DNA from: Panacagrimonas sp046594215
GTDB lineage: Bacteria > Pseudomonadota > Gammaproteobacteria > Nevskiales > Nevskiaceae
Reading direction: 5' to 3'
Assembly: GCA_046594215.1 (NCBI GenBank)
Contig: JBKJPX010000050.1
Coordinates: 18,114 to 82,113 of the forward strand
DNA: 64,000 nt
The notes under the pieces were generated by a model that made no database searches, was not told the DNA's origin, and was given only the letters and a program-made list of their open reading frames with translations. Of this stretch, positions 1 through 8,497 are shown piece by piece (position 1 is the stretch's first letter; every line of letters starts with the position of its first letter). The translations under genes were made by a program, and so were the position numbers.

Positions 1-947
1 GGCGGCACTGACGTGGCCGGCGGCTCGTACGGCTTGGTCGGTGCCGGTAGCGGCTCGGTAGGCGGGAACGAGGACGCTGACGAGATCCTCGCCGAGGACG
101 AAACCGGCGAGGACGCACCCGGTGCCGCAGCACCCTGGCTGCTGAGTTCCAGCACGCGCGCACGCGCGGCGGGATTGCTCATTGCCTGCATCTGCTCGAT
201 AGCCGGGATACGCAGCCTGGATCCCTTGCGCAGATAGTCGATATCGTTGCCGGTGAAAGCGTCCGGATTGGCCTCGTAGAGCGCCAACATCGCCTGGTCC
301 AGCCCGACGTCGGCCGGCTTCACGGCCTGCGCGATCATCCACAGTGTTTCGCGCGGACCGACCGGACCGTAGAGACCGTCAGCGCCGATCCGGGAGGCCG
401 ACGACACCGACGCGGTTCCGCCGCCGGATGCCGGGGTGGACGCGCGCGGACCCGTTGGCCGCACGCCGCGCGCCTCGTCAGGCGTCTGGAAAAAATCGGA
501 ATCGCCGCCGGAAGCCGACTGCGATCCGCTCGGCGATCCCATCGAAGCGGGAGTGACGGCGGGATCGAGCAGGACGGTGTACTCGCGCAGCATGCGCGTG
601 CCCCCCGGCTTGCGGATTTCGATCAGCAGGGTCAGCAGAGGCTCGCGCGCAATCTCGCCGCTGCTTAATTCCACGTGCGGATTGGGACCGTCGGTTACCG
701 CCTCCACCCGGATCGTGGACAAGTACGCGGAGCGGTCGAGCCCTGCCCGCGCGAAATCCTGGTTCTCGGCCAGTCGCGCACGAATATTCGCCGCCTCGTC
801 GGGCGAAAGTGAGGTAAACGGGATGACCGCGGAGAACCGCTGGTTCAGTCCCGATTTGACCTTGATGTCGCCGAGCCCCATGGCGTGCGCCGGCACCACG
901 GCCGCCAACGCACAGAGTGCCGCCGCGACTGCAAGTCTTCGCAACAT
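1..947 (-). CDS. fimV: FimV/TspA-like pilus assembly protein, N-terminal part
   Basis: Partial gene that runs off the left window edge; 315 codons are visible from the ATG at 947. It starts with a signal peptide ending near AHA (about residue 22). The mature start reads GLGDIKVKSGLNQ, as in the FimV N-terminal domain, which helps organise inner-membrane type IV pilus machinery and binds peptidoglycan. After a Ser/Gly-rich linker, a LysM-like segment (YGPVGPRETLWMIA, then YEANPDAF and RIP) follows at about residues 200-260. A Ser/Pro/Ala-rich spacer continues to the edge. It lies directly downstream of asd on the same strand, the classical leuCDB-asd-fimV order. Confidence in the identity is high, but the C-terminal cytoplasmic domain is not visible. 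Confidence 0.88.
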   Translation of the reverse strand, partial: MLRRLAVAAALCALAAVVPAHAMGLGDIKVKSGLNQRFSAVIPFTSLSPDEAANIRARLAENQDFARAGLDRSAYLSTIRVEAVTDGPNPHVELSSGEIAREPLLTLLIEIRKPGGTRMLREYTVLLDPAVTPASMGSPSGSQSASGGDSDFFQTPDEARGVRPTGPRASTPASGGGTASVSSASRIGADGLYGPVGPRETLWMIAQAVKPADVGLDQAMLALYEANPDAFTGNDIDYLRKGSRLRIPAIEQMQAMSNPAARARVLELSSQGAAAPGASSPVSSSARISSASSFPPTEPLPAPTKPYEPPATSVP

Positions 948-1166
948 ATCGTCTCCCTCGACGCTCGCCCGGCGCCGCCCCTCGGTGCCTGAACTTACAT
1001 GAGCTTGGGCGTGTAAGCCCTTTTATACAAGAAAAAATGGGGGCTTGCCCGTCGGCGACGGAAGGATGCCGCTCCTGACGCGAATGTCGCATCAAGGGAG
1101 GGGCCGCCACGCCGGCGGTTTTGCGGGAGAGCCCCCTCGACTCGCGCCGGTCGGGCGTGCCGACGC
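948..1166 (-). promoter_or_regulatory. asd-fimV intergenic region with AT-rich patch
   Basis: This 219-bp gap separates asd from fimV. On the minus strand a short GGGC-AA-GCCC hairpin near 1045-1055 is followed by a run of six T, then by TATAAA around 1020-1025. It could serve as a weak asd terminator plus a fimV promoter -10. No convincing -35 box was found, so the assignment is tentative. Confidence 0.3.
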
Positions 1167-2279
1167 TCAGACCGAGAGCAGGATGCGCAGCATCCGGCGA
1201 AGCGGCTCTGCCGCGCCCCAGAGCAGCTGGTCACCGCAGGTGAAGGCGCCGAGATATTGCGGGCCGAAATTGAGCTTGCGCAGGCGACCGACCGGCACTT
1301 CGAGCTTTCCCGTGACGGCGGCCGGGCTCAAGCCGTGCATCGAGGCCTCGCGGGTGTTCGGGATCAGCCGGACCCAGTCGTTGGCCCCGCGGATCACGTC
1401 TTCCAGGTCCGCCAGCGGCACGTCCCGGGTCAGCTTCACCGTGAGGGCCTGCGAGTGGCAGCGCATGGCGCCCACGCGCACGCAGATGCCGTCGACCGGG
1501 ACGGGGTCCGACTCCCGGCCTAGGATCTTGTTGGTCTCGGCTTGTCCCTTCCATTCTTCCTTGGACTGACCGTTCTCCAGTTGCCTGTCGATGTAGGGAA
1601 TCAGCGAACCCGCCAGCGGCGCACCGAAATGCTCCGTCGGGAAACTCGCAGAACGCAGGGTCGCAGCGACCTTGGCGTCGATCTCCAGGATCGGGCTGTT
1701 CTCGTCCTTGAGCTGATCGGCGACGGCCGCGTGCGCGACGCCCATCTGCTTGAGGAGCTCGCGCATGTTCTGCGCGCCGGCGCCGGACGCCGCCTGGTAA
1801 GTCATCGCGCTCATCCATTCCACGAGACCGGCCTTGAACAGGCTGCCCAGCGACATGAGCATCAGGCTGACGGTGCAGTTGCCGCCGATGTAGTCCTTCA
1901 CGCCCTTGTGAAGCGCGCTGTCGATGACCCCGCGGTTGACCGGGTCCAGGATGATCACGGCGTCGCTCTTCATGCGCAGCGCCGATGCCGCATCGATCCA
2001 GTAGCCCTTCCACCCCGCGGCGCGCAGCTTCGGGTAGACGTCGCTGGTGTAGTCGCCGCCCTGACAGGAAACGATCGTCTCCATGCCCTTGAGCGCATCG
2101 ATGCTCATCGCATCCGCCAGGGGCGCGACGTCCTTGCCCACGTCCGGCCCCTTGCCGCCCACGTTCGACGTGGTGAAGAAGTGCGGCTCGACGAGCCCGA
2201 AATCCTTTTCTTCCCGCATGCGCTGCATGAGCACGGAGCCCACCATGCCGCGCCAACCAACGAATCCGACTCTCATCAT
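1167..2279 (-). CDS. asd: Aspartate-semialdehyde dehydrogenase
   Basis: Reduces aspartyl-phosphate to aspartate semialdehyde with NADPH, a step shared by the lysine/diaminopimelate, threonine and methionine pathways in the cytoplasm. The 370-residue protein matches the usual proteobacterial length. The nucleotide-binding loop GFVGWRGMVGS opens the protein. The catalytic cysteine lies in GGNCTVS (C135) and the active-site histidine in MRCHSQAL (about 275). The start was set at the first of two ATGs (2279 and 2276), behind a GAGGAAAG ribosome binding site. An open frame extends further upstream but only overlaps leuB antisense-free sequence. leuB lies 80 bp upstream and fimV downstream, the standard order. 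Confidence 0.97.
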   Translation of the reverse strand: MMRVGFVGWRGMVGSVLMQRMREEKDFGLVEPHFFTTSNVGGKGPDVGKDVAPLADAMSIDALKGMETIVSCQGGDYTSDVYPKLRAAGWKGYWIDAASALRMKSDAVIILDPVNRGVIDSALHKGVKDYIGGNCTVSLMLMSLGSLFKAGLVEWMSAMTYQAASGAGAQNMRELLKQMGVAHAAVADQLKDENSPILEIDAKVAATLRSASFPTEHFGAPLAGSLIPYIDRQLENGQSKEEWKGQAETNKILGRESDPVPVDGICVRVGAMRCHSQALTVKLTRDVPLADLEDVIRGANDWVRLIPNTREASMHGLSPAAVTGKLEVPVGRLRKLNFGPQYLGAFTCGDQLLWGAAEPLRRMLRILLSV

Positions 2280-2359
2280 GTTTCTTTCCTCAAATATCCA
2301 TGCGCAGCTTGGGGCGAGCGGCAGCAAGCCCCCTTCCCGCCTTGAGCGTTGGGCTGCCC

Positions 2360-3445
2360 TCAGCTCACCCCAACCAGTCGGAGCGCCGCTACCACCGCGT
2401 CGCCCATCTCCCGCGTCCCGATCACCTTCTCGCCCTTCATCGCGATGTCGCCGGTGCGATGTCCCTGCTGCAGCACCTTCTTCACCGCCGCTTCGATGCG
2501 GGCCGAGACATCGGCTCGATCGAAGGTGTACTTGAACATCATCGCCACCGACAGGATCGTCGCCAGCGGATTGGCCTTGCCCTGCCCTGCGATGTCCGGC
2601 GCGCTGCCGTGGATTGGCTCGTACAGGCCCTTGTTGTTCGCATCCAGCGAGGCCGAAGGCAGCATGCCGATCGAACCCGCGAGCATCGAGGCTTCGTCCG
2701 AAAGAATGTCGCCAAAGATGTTGCCGGTGACGATCACGTCGAACTGCTTCGGGTTCTTCAGCAGCTGCATCGCGCAGTTGTCCACGTACATGTGGCTCAG
2801 GGCCACATCCGGGTAGTCCTTGCCGATACGGATCACGACTTCGCGCCAAAGGCGCGAAGTCTCGAGCACGTTCTCCTTGTCCACGCTGCACAGGCGCTTG
2901 GCGCGCTTGCGCGCGGACTCGAAGCCGACGCGCGCGATGCGCTCGATCTCCGGCACGCTGTACAGCATCGTGTCGTAACCCTCGTCGTGCCCGTCCGCGT
3001 TCTTGCGACGGCCGCGAGGCTGGCCGAAATAGATGTCGCCCGTGAGCTCGCGCAGGATCAGGATGTCGAGCCCCGCGATCACTTCCTTCTTCAGCGACGA
3101 CGCGTCGGCCAGTTCCTCGTAGGCCATCGCGGGCCGCAGGTTGGCGAACAGGTTCAGGTCCTTGCGGATGCCCAGTATTCCGCGCTCCGGCCGCAGTTCA
3201 CGCGGCAGCTCGTCGTACTTCGGGCCGCCGACGGCGCCCATCAGGATGGCGTCGGCTTCGCGGGCCGCCTTCTGCGTCGACGGCGGGTACGGGTGCCCCT
3301 CGGCGTCGTAGGCCGCACCGCCGAGATGGCCGAACGTCCAGCTCAGCTTTTCGCCGCCGGCTTTCAGCACTTCGAGCACCTTCACGGCCTCGGCCAGGAT
3401 CTCGGGGCCGATGTAGTCGCCGGGAAGGATCAGGATCTTCTTCAT
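2360..3445 (-). CDS. leuB: 3-isopropylmalate dehydrogenase
   Basis: Catalyses NAD-dependent oxidative decarboxylation of 3-isopropylmalate, the third step of leucine synthesis, in the cytoplasm. The 361-residue length is typical. Family marks include the N-terminal LPGDYIGPE, the RPERGILGIRKDL segment that contacts substrate, RELTGDIYFG, and the C-terminal NAD-binding stretch GNIFGDILSDEASML followed by PIHGSAPDIAG. The start ATG at 3445 is the only sensible one. It is separated from leuD by the beta-propeller gene, 54 bp upstream, and is followed by asd. Expression is probably linked to the leuC promoter. Confidence 0.97.
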   Translation of the reverse strand: MKKILILPGDYIGPEILAEAVKVLEVLKAGGEKLSWTFGHLGGAAYDAEGHPYPPSTQKAAREADAILMGAVGGPKYDELPRELRPERGILGIRKDLNLFANLRPAMAYEELADASSLKKEVIAGLDILILRELTGDIYFGQPRGRRKNADGHDEGYDTMLYSVPEIERIARVGFESARKRAKRLCSVDKENVLETSRLWREVVIRIGKDYPDVALSHMYVDNCAMQLLKNPKQFDVIVTGNIFGDILSDEASMLAGSIGMLPSASLDANNKGLYEPIHGSAPDIAGQGKANPLATILSVAMMFKYTFDRADVSARIEAAVKKVLQQGHRTGDIAMKGEKVIGTREMGDAVVAALRLVGVS

Positions 3446-3499
3446 CGTGTCTTCTTCTGTTTTTCCGAAAGAACCGCTATTGATTCGTTGCGAGGAACA

Positions 3500-4384
3500 T
3501 CACTTCGGCGGCAACGTGTAGGCCCGCACTTCGCCATTGACCATCATCGGCACCAGCAGCCACTTGCCCGGCGCGATCCCGATGTCCGCGGTGCCTTGTT
3601 CGAGCTGCAGCCAGACCTTGCTCGTGCCGTCGGACGCGACGCGGAAGATCTTGCCGGCCATCCAGTCGCTGACCCAGTAGCCGCCCTTTCCGTCGGCCTC
3701 GAGGCCGTCGAGGTTGCCCAGCGGCCGCGCGTCGAAGCGATCGGCGACGCCCTCGGCGTCCAGCGCCATGGTCCTGATCCGGCCCGGCTCCGCGATATTG
3801 CCTTCGGCGTCCATCGCCCCCCACGACGCGATGCGCAGGTTCTCGCCCTCGACCAGAAGGCCGTTGGGCGTTGCCAAGGCGTCGTCGTGCAAGAGCTCGG
3901 CGAACTTGCCATCGCCGAGATACCAGATGCTGTTACCCAGGAAGTCGGAGACATAGACACGCGCAACCTGGTTCCCGAAGTTGCTGCGCGGCTCGAGCGC
4001 GACGTCATTGAGCATCTTCGCGCCCGGCGCGGGATAGCGCTTCGAGATTGCCGCGGACTTCACGTCGATCTCGATGAGCTCGTCGATGTCGGCAACGAAC
4101 AGCTTGCCCTGCGCATAGGCCAGGCCCTTCGGCGCATTCAGACCCGTGAGCCAGTCGAGCTTCACGACCCTGCCGTTGGCGTCGAGGCGCGAGATGAAGC
4201 CCTTGCCGTCCTTCGTCGTCGGCCCGCCGTCCAGGTTGCTGACAAAGATCGCCTGCTCGGCCGCCACGTACAGCGCCGACTCGGGCTGCCTGAAACCGGT
4301 CGCGGTCCACGCGGGCTTCGGCGCAGCCGCCATCGCGGACGCCGGGAAAACGCCGAGGAAGCACATCAGAAGGAAGCGGCTCAT
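3500..4384 (-). CDS. Secreted SMP-30/NHL-like beta-propeller protein
   Basis: A 294-residue protein with a signal peptide (MSRFLLMCFLGVFPASAMAAA) and a body of beta-propeller blades. Repeats such as GFRQPESALYV, LNAPKGLAYAQGKLFVAD, TPNGLLVEG and NLDGLEADGKGGYWVSDW resemble SMP-30/gluconolactonase-like families. It is probably periplasmic. Its substrate is unknown, and catalytic metal ligands cannot be assigned by eye. The chosen ATG at 4384 fits the signal peptide; an in-frame ATG at 4429 would add 15 residues and overlap the end of leuD. The gene sits between leuD and leuB, where a secreted protein is not expected, so its role in leucine synthesis is doubtful. Confidence 0.75.
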   Translation of the reverse strand: MSRFLLMCFLGVFPASAMAAAPKPAWTATGFRQPESALYVAAEQAIFVSNLDGGPTTKDGKGFISRLDANGRVVKLDWLTGLNAPKGLAYAQGKLFVADIDELIEIDVKSAAISKRYPAPGAKMLNDVALEPRSNFGNQVARVYVSDFLGNSIWYLGDGKFAELLHDDALATPNGLLVEGENLRIASWGAMDAEGNIAEPGRIRTMALDAEGVADRFDARPLGNLDGLEADGKGGYWVSDWMAGKIFRVASDGTSKVWLQLEQGTADIGIAPGKWLLVPMMVNGEVRAYTLPPK

Positions 4385-4413
4385 CACGCTTTTCGACACG
4401 GAACCGGCTGAAA

Positions 4414-5052
4414 TCAGGCGAACAGCCATGGCGCCTCGATGCGACGGCGCGCTTCGTAGGCCCGGATGTCGTCCGCGCTCTGCAGGGTCAGGCCGATGTC
4501 GTCGAGCCCGTTGACCATGCAGTGCTTACGGAAGGCATCGATCTGGAACGCGATGACCTCGCCGGACGGCGTGGTTACGGTCTGCGCGGGCAGGTCGATC
4601 GTCAGCGCGTAGCCCGGCGCGGCCGCAACCTCGAGGAACAGGCGTTCGACCACGTCGGCAGGCAGCACCAGCGGCAGGAAACCGCCCTTGAAGCTGTTGT
4701 TGAAGAAGATGTCGGCGAAGCTGGGCGCGATCACGCTGCGAAAGCCGGCCTGTTCAAGCGCCCATACCGCGTGCTCGCGCGACGACCCGCAGCCGAAGTT
4801 CTCGCGCGACAGCAGGATCTCGGCGTCGGCGTAGCGCGCCTGGTTCATCACGAAGTCCGGGTTGGGACGACGCGAAGCCGGGTCGATGTCGAGGTCGCCT
4901 TTATCGAGATAACGCCAGTCGTCGAACGCGAACGGGCCGAAGCCGGTGCGCTTGATCGACTTGAGGTACTGCTTGGGAATGATCGCGTCCGTGTCCACGT
5001 TGGGACGGTCCAGCGGGGCGACCTTGGCGCTGACCTTCGTGAAAGCTCTCAT
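4414..5052 (-). CDS. leuD: 3-isopropylmalate dehydratase small subunit
   Basis: With LeuC it isomerises 2-isopropylmalate to 3-isopropylmalate in leucine synthesis. The 212-residue protein shows the swivel-domain marks: LDRPNVDTDAIIPKQYLK near the start, ENFGCGSSREHAVWAL at about 90 and FFNNSFKGGFLP at about 120. The start at 5052 is preferred over the in-frame ATG at 5073, because GAGGAC lies eight bases upstream and the sequence MRAFTKV matches the family start. It follows the thioesterase gene by 10 bp, so it is almost certainly co-transcribed with leuC. Confidence 0.97.
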   Translation of the reverse strand: MRAFTKVSAKVAPLDRPNVDTDAIIPKQYLKSIKRTGFGPFAFDDWRYLDKGDLDIDPASRRPNPDFVMNQARYADAEILLSRENFGCGSSREHAVWALEQAGFRSVIAPSFADIFFNNSFKGGFLPLVLPADVVERLFLEVAAAPGYALTIDLPAQTVTTPSGEVIAFQIDAFRKHCMVNGLDDIGLTLQSADDIRAYEARRRIEAPWLFA

Positions 5053-5062
5053 GGGACTGTCC

Positions 5063-5497
5063 TCAGATCGCAAGAAGAAAATGGGCGTTGGCGGCCGCCA
5101 CGGGCCTGGCCACGTCGTCCTGGTAGGCCACGACCTGCACGTTGGCCACGCGCCTTCCGTGGCGCGTCACCGTGGCGCGCGAGAACGTGTCCACCGCCTG
5201 CGCGGAACGCAGGTACTCCACCGTGATGTTCACGGTCTTGGGCACGCGCACGATCTCGGCCAGGGTCAGAAGCTGGCACACCGCTGTCAGCTCCATCAGC
5301 GCGCCCAGGGTGCCGCCGTGCAGCGCCTGAATGCGCGTGTTGCCCAGGCGCCTGGGAGAGAAGTCCATGCGACCGATCACGTTGATGCCGTCGCGCATCA
5401 CGGAGAAGCCAAGAAAGCGCGCGTACGGGATCGTCGCGATCACGGCCTGCATTTCCTCGATCGAGCGCGAAGCCGTCAGCTGGTCGACCAGGCTCAC
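5063..5497 (-). CDS. PaaI-type hotdog thioesterase (second of pair)
   Basis: A 144-residue single hotdog-fold protein of the PaaI/YdiI-like acyl-CoA thioesterase group. The core reads GRMDFSPRRLGN, then ALHGGTLGALME, where the HGG turn and the acidic residue after it mark the catalytic helix, then TVNITVEYLR. It should hydrolyse an acyl- or aryl-CoA thioester in the cytoplasm; the substrate is unknown. The start was set at GTG 5497, since it overlaps the upstream thioesterase stop as GTGA, a sign of translational coupling. The longer in-frame upstream start would read through the neighbour. leuD begins 10 bp downstream. Confidence 0.85.
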   Translation of the reverse strand: MSLVDQLTASRSIEEMQAVIATIPYARFLGFSVMRDGINVIGRMDFSPRRLGNTRIQALHGGTLGALMELTAVCQLLTLAEIVRVPKTVNITVEYLRSAQAVDTFSRATVTRHGRRVANVQVVAYQDDVARPVAAANAHFLLAI

Positions 5498-5979
5498 GAC
5501 TCGGTTCCTTCCATCACGACGTGTTCGCTCGGGTGCGAGCGCGTGTCGTCGCGGAACACCACGAAGGTCCCGACCGCTGTCGCAACGAGGTCCGCCGGAT
5601 CGCCGTCGTGCGCCGTGGCCCGTGCGAACGCGATGTGCTTGGTCAGCCGGTGACACTCGCCCTCGCAACGCACGGTCTTGCCGGCGCGCGCCGGCCGCAG
5701 GTAGTCGATGCGCAGGTCCAGCGTCGCGATGCGGCGCAGCTCGTCGAGCTTGCTCAGCACCGCGCCGCCGAGTACGGCGTCGAACATGCCGCTGATCGCG
5801 CCGCCGTGGATCACACCGGTTTCGACATCGCCCACGAGTTGTTCCTGCCAGGGCAGTTCCATCACCAGCCGGCCCACGTCGTTCTCGACGTAGCGCAGCC
5901 CGAGCTCGGCGTTGTACGGGATGACGTCGACGAAGTAGTCCTGGCCCTTGCCGGTCGGTGGCTTGTGGAGCGGGTTCAC
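5494..5979 (-). CDS. PaaI-type hotdog thioesterase (first of pair)
   Basis: A 161-residue hotdog-fold protein related to its downstream neighbour but diverged from it. The catalytic-helix segment is VIHGGAISGMFDAVLG, with the HGG turn and an aspartate in the position used by PaaI enzymes, followed by LDLRIDYLRPA. It probably hydrolyses CoA thioesters. The pair may act as a heteromer, which I infer only from the GTGA overlap and shared family. It lies 13 bp after leuC, so it belongs to the leu operon. A role in recovering CoA from a stray acyl-CoA in branched-chain metabolism is possible but unproven. Confidence 0.85.
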   Translation of the reverse strand: MNPLHKPPTGKGQDYFVDVIPYNAELGLRYVENDVGRLVMELPWQEQLVGDVETGVIHGGAISGMFDAVLGGAVLSKLDELRRIATLDLRIDYLRPARAGKTVRCEGECHRLTKHIAFARATAHDGDPADLVATAVGTFVVFRDDTRSHPSEHVVMEGTES

Positions 5980-5992
5980 GGGGTTCTCCGGC

Positions 5993-7405
5993 TCAAAGCG
6001 AACGCACGTCGACGAAGTGACCCGCGATGCCGGCCGCCGCCGCCATCGCGGGCGAGACCAGGTGCGTGCGACTACCCTGCCCCTGCCGCCCCTCGAAGTT
6101 GCGATTCGAAGTGCTGGCGCAGCGCTCGCCCGGTTCGAGCCGGTCGGCGTTCATGGCCAGGCACATCGAGCAGCCGGGTTCACGCCACTCGAAGCCGGCG
6201 TCGAGGAACACCCGGTCCAGGCCTTCAGCCTCGGCCTGGGCCTTCACCAGGCCCGAGCCCGGCACGACCATCGCGAGCTTCACGCTGGCCGCCTTCTGCT
6301 TGCCCTTCACGATGACCGCGGCCGCGCGCAGATCCTCGATGCGCGAGTTCGTGCACGAGCCGATGAAAACCTTGTCGATCCGGATCTCCTGGATAGGCGT
6401 GTTGGCGGTGAGTCCCATGTAGGCGAGCGCCTTCTCCATGCCGCTGCGCTTCACGGGATCGCCGATCTGCGACGGGTCGGGCACATTGGCCATCACGGGG
6501 AGCACCATTTCGGGCGACGTGCCCCAGGTGACCTGCGGCGCGATGCCCGCGGCGTCGATGACGATTTCCTGGTCGAATTTCGCGCCGGCGTCCGATCGCA
6601 GCGTCTTCCACCACGCCACGGCCTTGTCCCACTGCTCGGGCCTGGGCGCGAACGGGCGGCCCTTCACGTAGTCGATGGTGGTCTGGTCCACGGCCACGAG
6701 GCCCGCGCGGGCACCGCCTTCGATCGCCATGTTGCACACGGTCATGCGGCCTTCCATCGACAGCGCCTCGATGGCCTCGCCCGCGAACTCGATCGTGTAG
6801 CCGGTGCCGCCAGCGGTGCCGATACGGCCGATGATCGCGAGCACGATGTCCTTGGCGGTCACGCCCGGGCCGACATGGCCGCGCACGAGCACGCGCAGGT
6901 TCTTCGACTTCTTGCTCAGCAGCGTCTGCGTAGCGAGAACGTGCTCGACCTCGCTGGTGCCGATGCCGAAGGCGAGCGCGCCGAAGGCGCCGTGCGTGGA
7001 CGTGTGCGAGTCGCCGCAGACCACGGTCATGCCGGGGAGCGTAGCGCCCTGTTCCGGCCCGATGACGTGGACGATGCCCTGGCGCTTGTCGTTCATGCGG
7101 AACTCGACGATGCCGAATTCCTCGCAGTTGGAATCCAGCGCGTCGACCTGCTTGCGCGAGATCGGATCGCTGATGCCCTTCGAACGATCGGTCGTCGGCA
7201 CGTTGTGGTCCGCTACCGCGAGGTTCGCGGCGAGCTTCCAGGGCTTGCGCCCGGCCAGGCGAAGGCCATCGAAGGCCTGCGGGCTGGTCACTTCATGGAC
7301 CAGGTGGCGGTCGATGTAGATCAGCGCGAACCCGTCGCCGCTGTCGCGGACCAGGTGCGCGTCCCAGAGCTTGTCGTACAACGTCTTGGGGATCTTTGAG
7401 CTCAT
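5993..7405 (-). CDS. leuC: 3-isopropylmalate dehydratase large subunit
   Basis: Aconitase-family subunit that carries the 4Fe-4S cluster and pairs with LeuD. The 470-residue product matches the family. It begins KIPKTLYDKLWDAHLV, contains the VCGDSHTSTHGAFGALAFG motif at about 130-150, and has cluster cysteines in IGSCTNSR (about 350) and CSMCLAMN (about 410 and 413). The start at 7405 is chosen from this family N-terminus; the upstream in-frame ATG at 7498 would add 31 unrelated residues and run into the divergent promoter region. It is the first gene of the leucine operon and is read away from the LysR gene. Confidence 0.97.
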   Translation of the reverse strand: MSSKIPKTLYDKLWDAHLVRDSGDGFALIYIDRHLVHEVTSPQAFDGLRLAGRKPWKLAANLAVADHNVPTTDRSKGISDPISRKQVDALDSNCEEFGIVEFRMNDKRQGIVHVIGPEQGATLPGMTVVCGDSHTSTHGAFGALAFGIGTSEVEHVLATQTLLSKKSKNLRVLVRGHVGPGVTAKDIVLAIIGRIGTAGGTGYTIEFAGEAIEALSMEGRMTVCNMAIEGGARAGLVAVDQTTIDYVKGRPFAPRPEQWDKAVAWWKTLRSDAGAKFDQEIVIDAAGIAPQVTWGTSPEMVLPVMANVPDPSQIGDPVKRSGMEKALAYMGLTANTPIQEIRIDKVFIGSCTNSRIEDLRAAAVIVKGKQKAASVKLAMVVPGSGLVKAQAEAEGLDRVFLDAGFEWREPGCSMCLAMNADRLEPGERCASTSNRNFEGRQGQGSRTHLVSPAMAAAAGIAGHFVDVRSL

Positions 7406-7519
7406 CGCCGTTTTCTCTCGAGGGTCGCGCAGGAGTCCGCGCGGCGGTTCTGGATGGTGACCACCGCCATTCTTGCGCCGGTCCATCCATAACTCCAATG
7501 AATCGTTTTCATGTCATGG

Positions 7520-7534
7520 ATGCCTATTTGGCAT
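7520..7534. promoter_or_regulatory. Candidate LysR-type operator, ATGCC-N5-GGCAT
   Basis: A perfect 5-5-5 inverted repeat, ATGCC TATTT GGCAT, that contains the T-N11-A signature of LysR-type binding sites. It lies in the 139-bp leuC/LysR divergent region, about 115 bases upstream of the leuC start codon, and touches the alternative LysR start codons at 7533 and 7536. It would suit autoregulation plus activation of leuC. No binding data exist here. Confidence 0.5.
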
Positions 7535-7544
7535 GATGGAGGAA

Positions 7545-8411
7545 ATGGACACCCAAGCCCTCGCCGCCTTCCTCGAAGTGGCCGACGCCGCCTCGTTCAC
7601 GCGCGCGGCCGAACGCCTGCACCTGTCGCAGCCGGCCATCAGCAAGCGACTGAAGAGTCTGGAGGACGAAATCGGGCAGCGCCTGTTCGACCGGGTCGGC
7701 CGCTCGGTACTCCTCACCGACGCCGGCCATTCGCTGCTGCCTTACGCCCGGCGCGCGCTCCAGACCGTTGAGGACGGGCGCCGCGCACTGTCGCAGCTCT
7801 CGGCCAAGGTCAGCGGCCGGCTGTCGATCGGCACCAGCCACCACATCGGCCTGCATCGCCTTCCACCGATGCTCAAGCGCTTCGTGCTCGAGTTCCCGGA
7901 CGTGGACCTCGACCTGCACTTCATGGACTCTGAGGACGCCTGCGAGGCGGTGCTGGCGGGCAAGCTGGAACTGGGCATCGTCACGCTCCCGCTTCAGGCC
8001 CTGCCCAATCTCGGCAGCCGGATCGTCTGGCCTGATCCGCTCGCGGTGGTCGTGGCGCCCTCGCACCCGCTTGCGCGGCGCAAGCGTGTGAAGCTCGAAG
8101 ACCTCGCGAAGCATCCCGCCGTACTGCCGGACGAGGACACGTACACGCACCGGATCATCCGCGCCGAACTCGAAGCGCGCGGCGTGGAGCCGCGCGTGCG
8201 CCTCGCGACCAACTATCTCGAGACCCTGAAGATGCTCGCGGCCATCGGCCTGGGCTGGAGCGTGCTGCCGGTGTCGATGATCGACGAGAGCGTGGTGCGG
8301 CTTGCGGTGGCCGGCTTCGCGCCCCATCGCGACCTGGGTTGGGTGCGGCACACGGCGCGGGCGGTGTCGGGACCGGCAAGGGCGTTGATGGCGCTGCTCT
8401 CTTCAGAGTAG
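7545..8411 (+). CDS. LysR-family regulator, likely of leuC
   Basis: A 288-residue LysR-type transcriptional regulator. The N-terminal winged helix-turn-helix reads FLEVADAASFTRAAERLHLSQ then PAISKRLKSLE (residues about 8-46), and the effector-binding domain follows from GRLSIGTSHHIGLHRLP. It is divergent from leuC, an arrangement seen for leucine-linked LysR proteins in other Pseudomonadota, so control of the leu operon by a pathway intermediate is the likely job. The start MDTQALAAFLEV matches family lengths. ATGs at 7533 and 7536 with GGAGG just before 7545 leave the exact start open by up to four codons. Confidence 0.9.
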   Translation: MDTQALAAFLEVADAASFTRAAERLHLSQPAISKRLKSLEDEIGQRLFDRVGRSVLLTDAGHSLLPYARRALQTVEDGRRALSQLSAKVSGRLSIGTSHHIGLHRLPPMLKRFVLEFPDVDLDLHFMDSEDACEAVLAGKLELGIVTLPLQALPNLGSRIVWPDPLAVVVAPSHPLARRKRVKLEDLAKHPAVLPDEDTYTHRIIRAELEARGVEPRVRLATNYLETLKMLAAIGLGWSVLPVSMIDESVVRLAVAGFAPHRDLGWVRHTARAVSGPARALMALLSSE

Positions 8412-8497
8412 CCCAGGCGAAGTTCGCGGCTTTTTCCACCACATGCCTGCCCAGAGCCGGGGTCCCCGTCCGGGCCACGCCGATCGCATCGGCGACC

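Noticed and set aside
2300..4411. 703-residue plus-strand frame
   Set aside because: Antisense to leuB and the beta-propeller gene; composition shows no domain.
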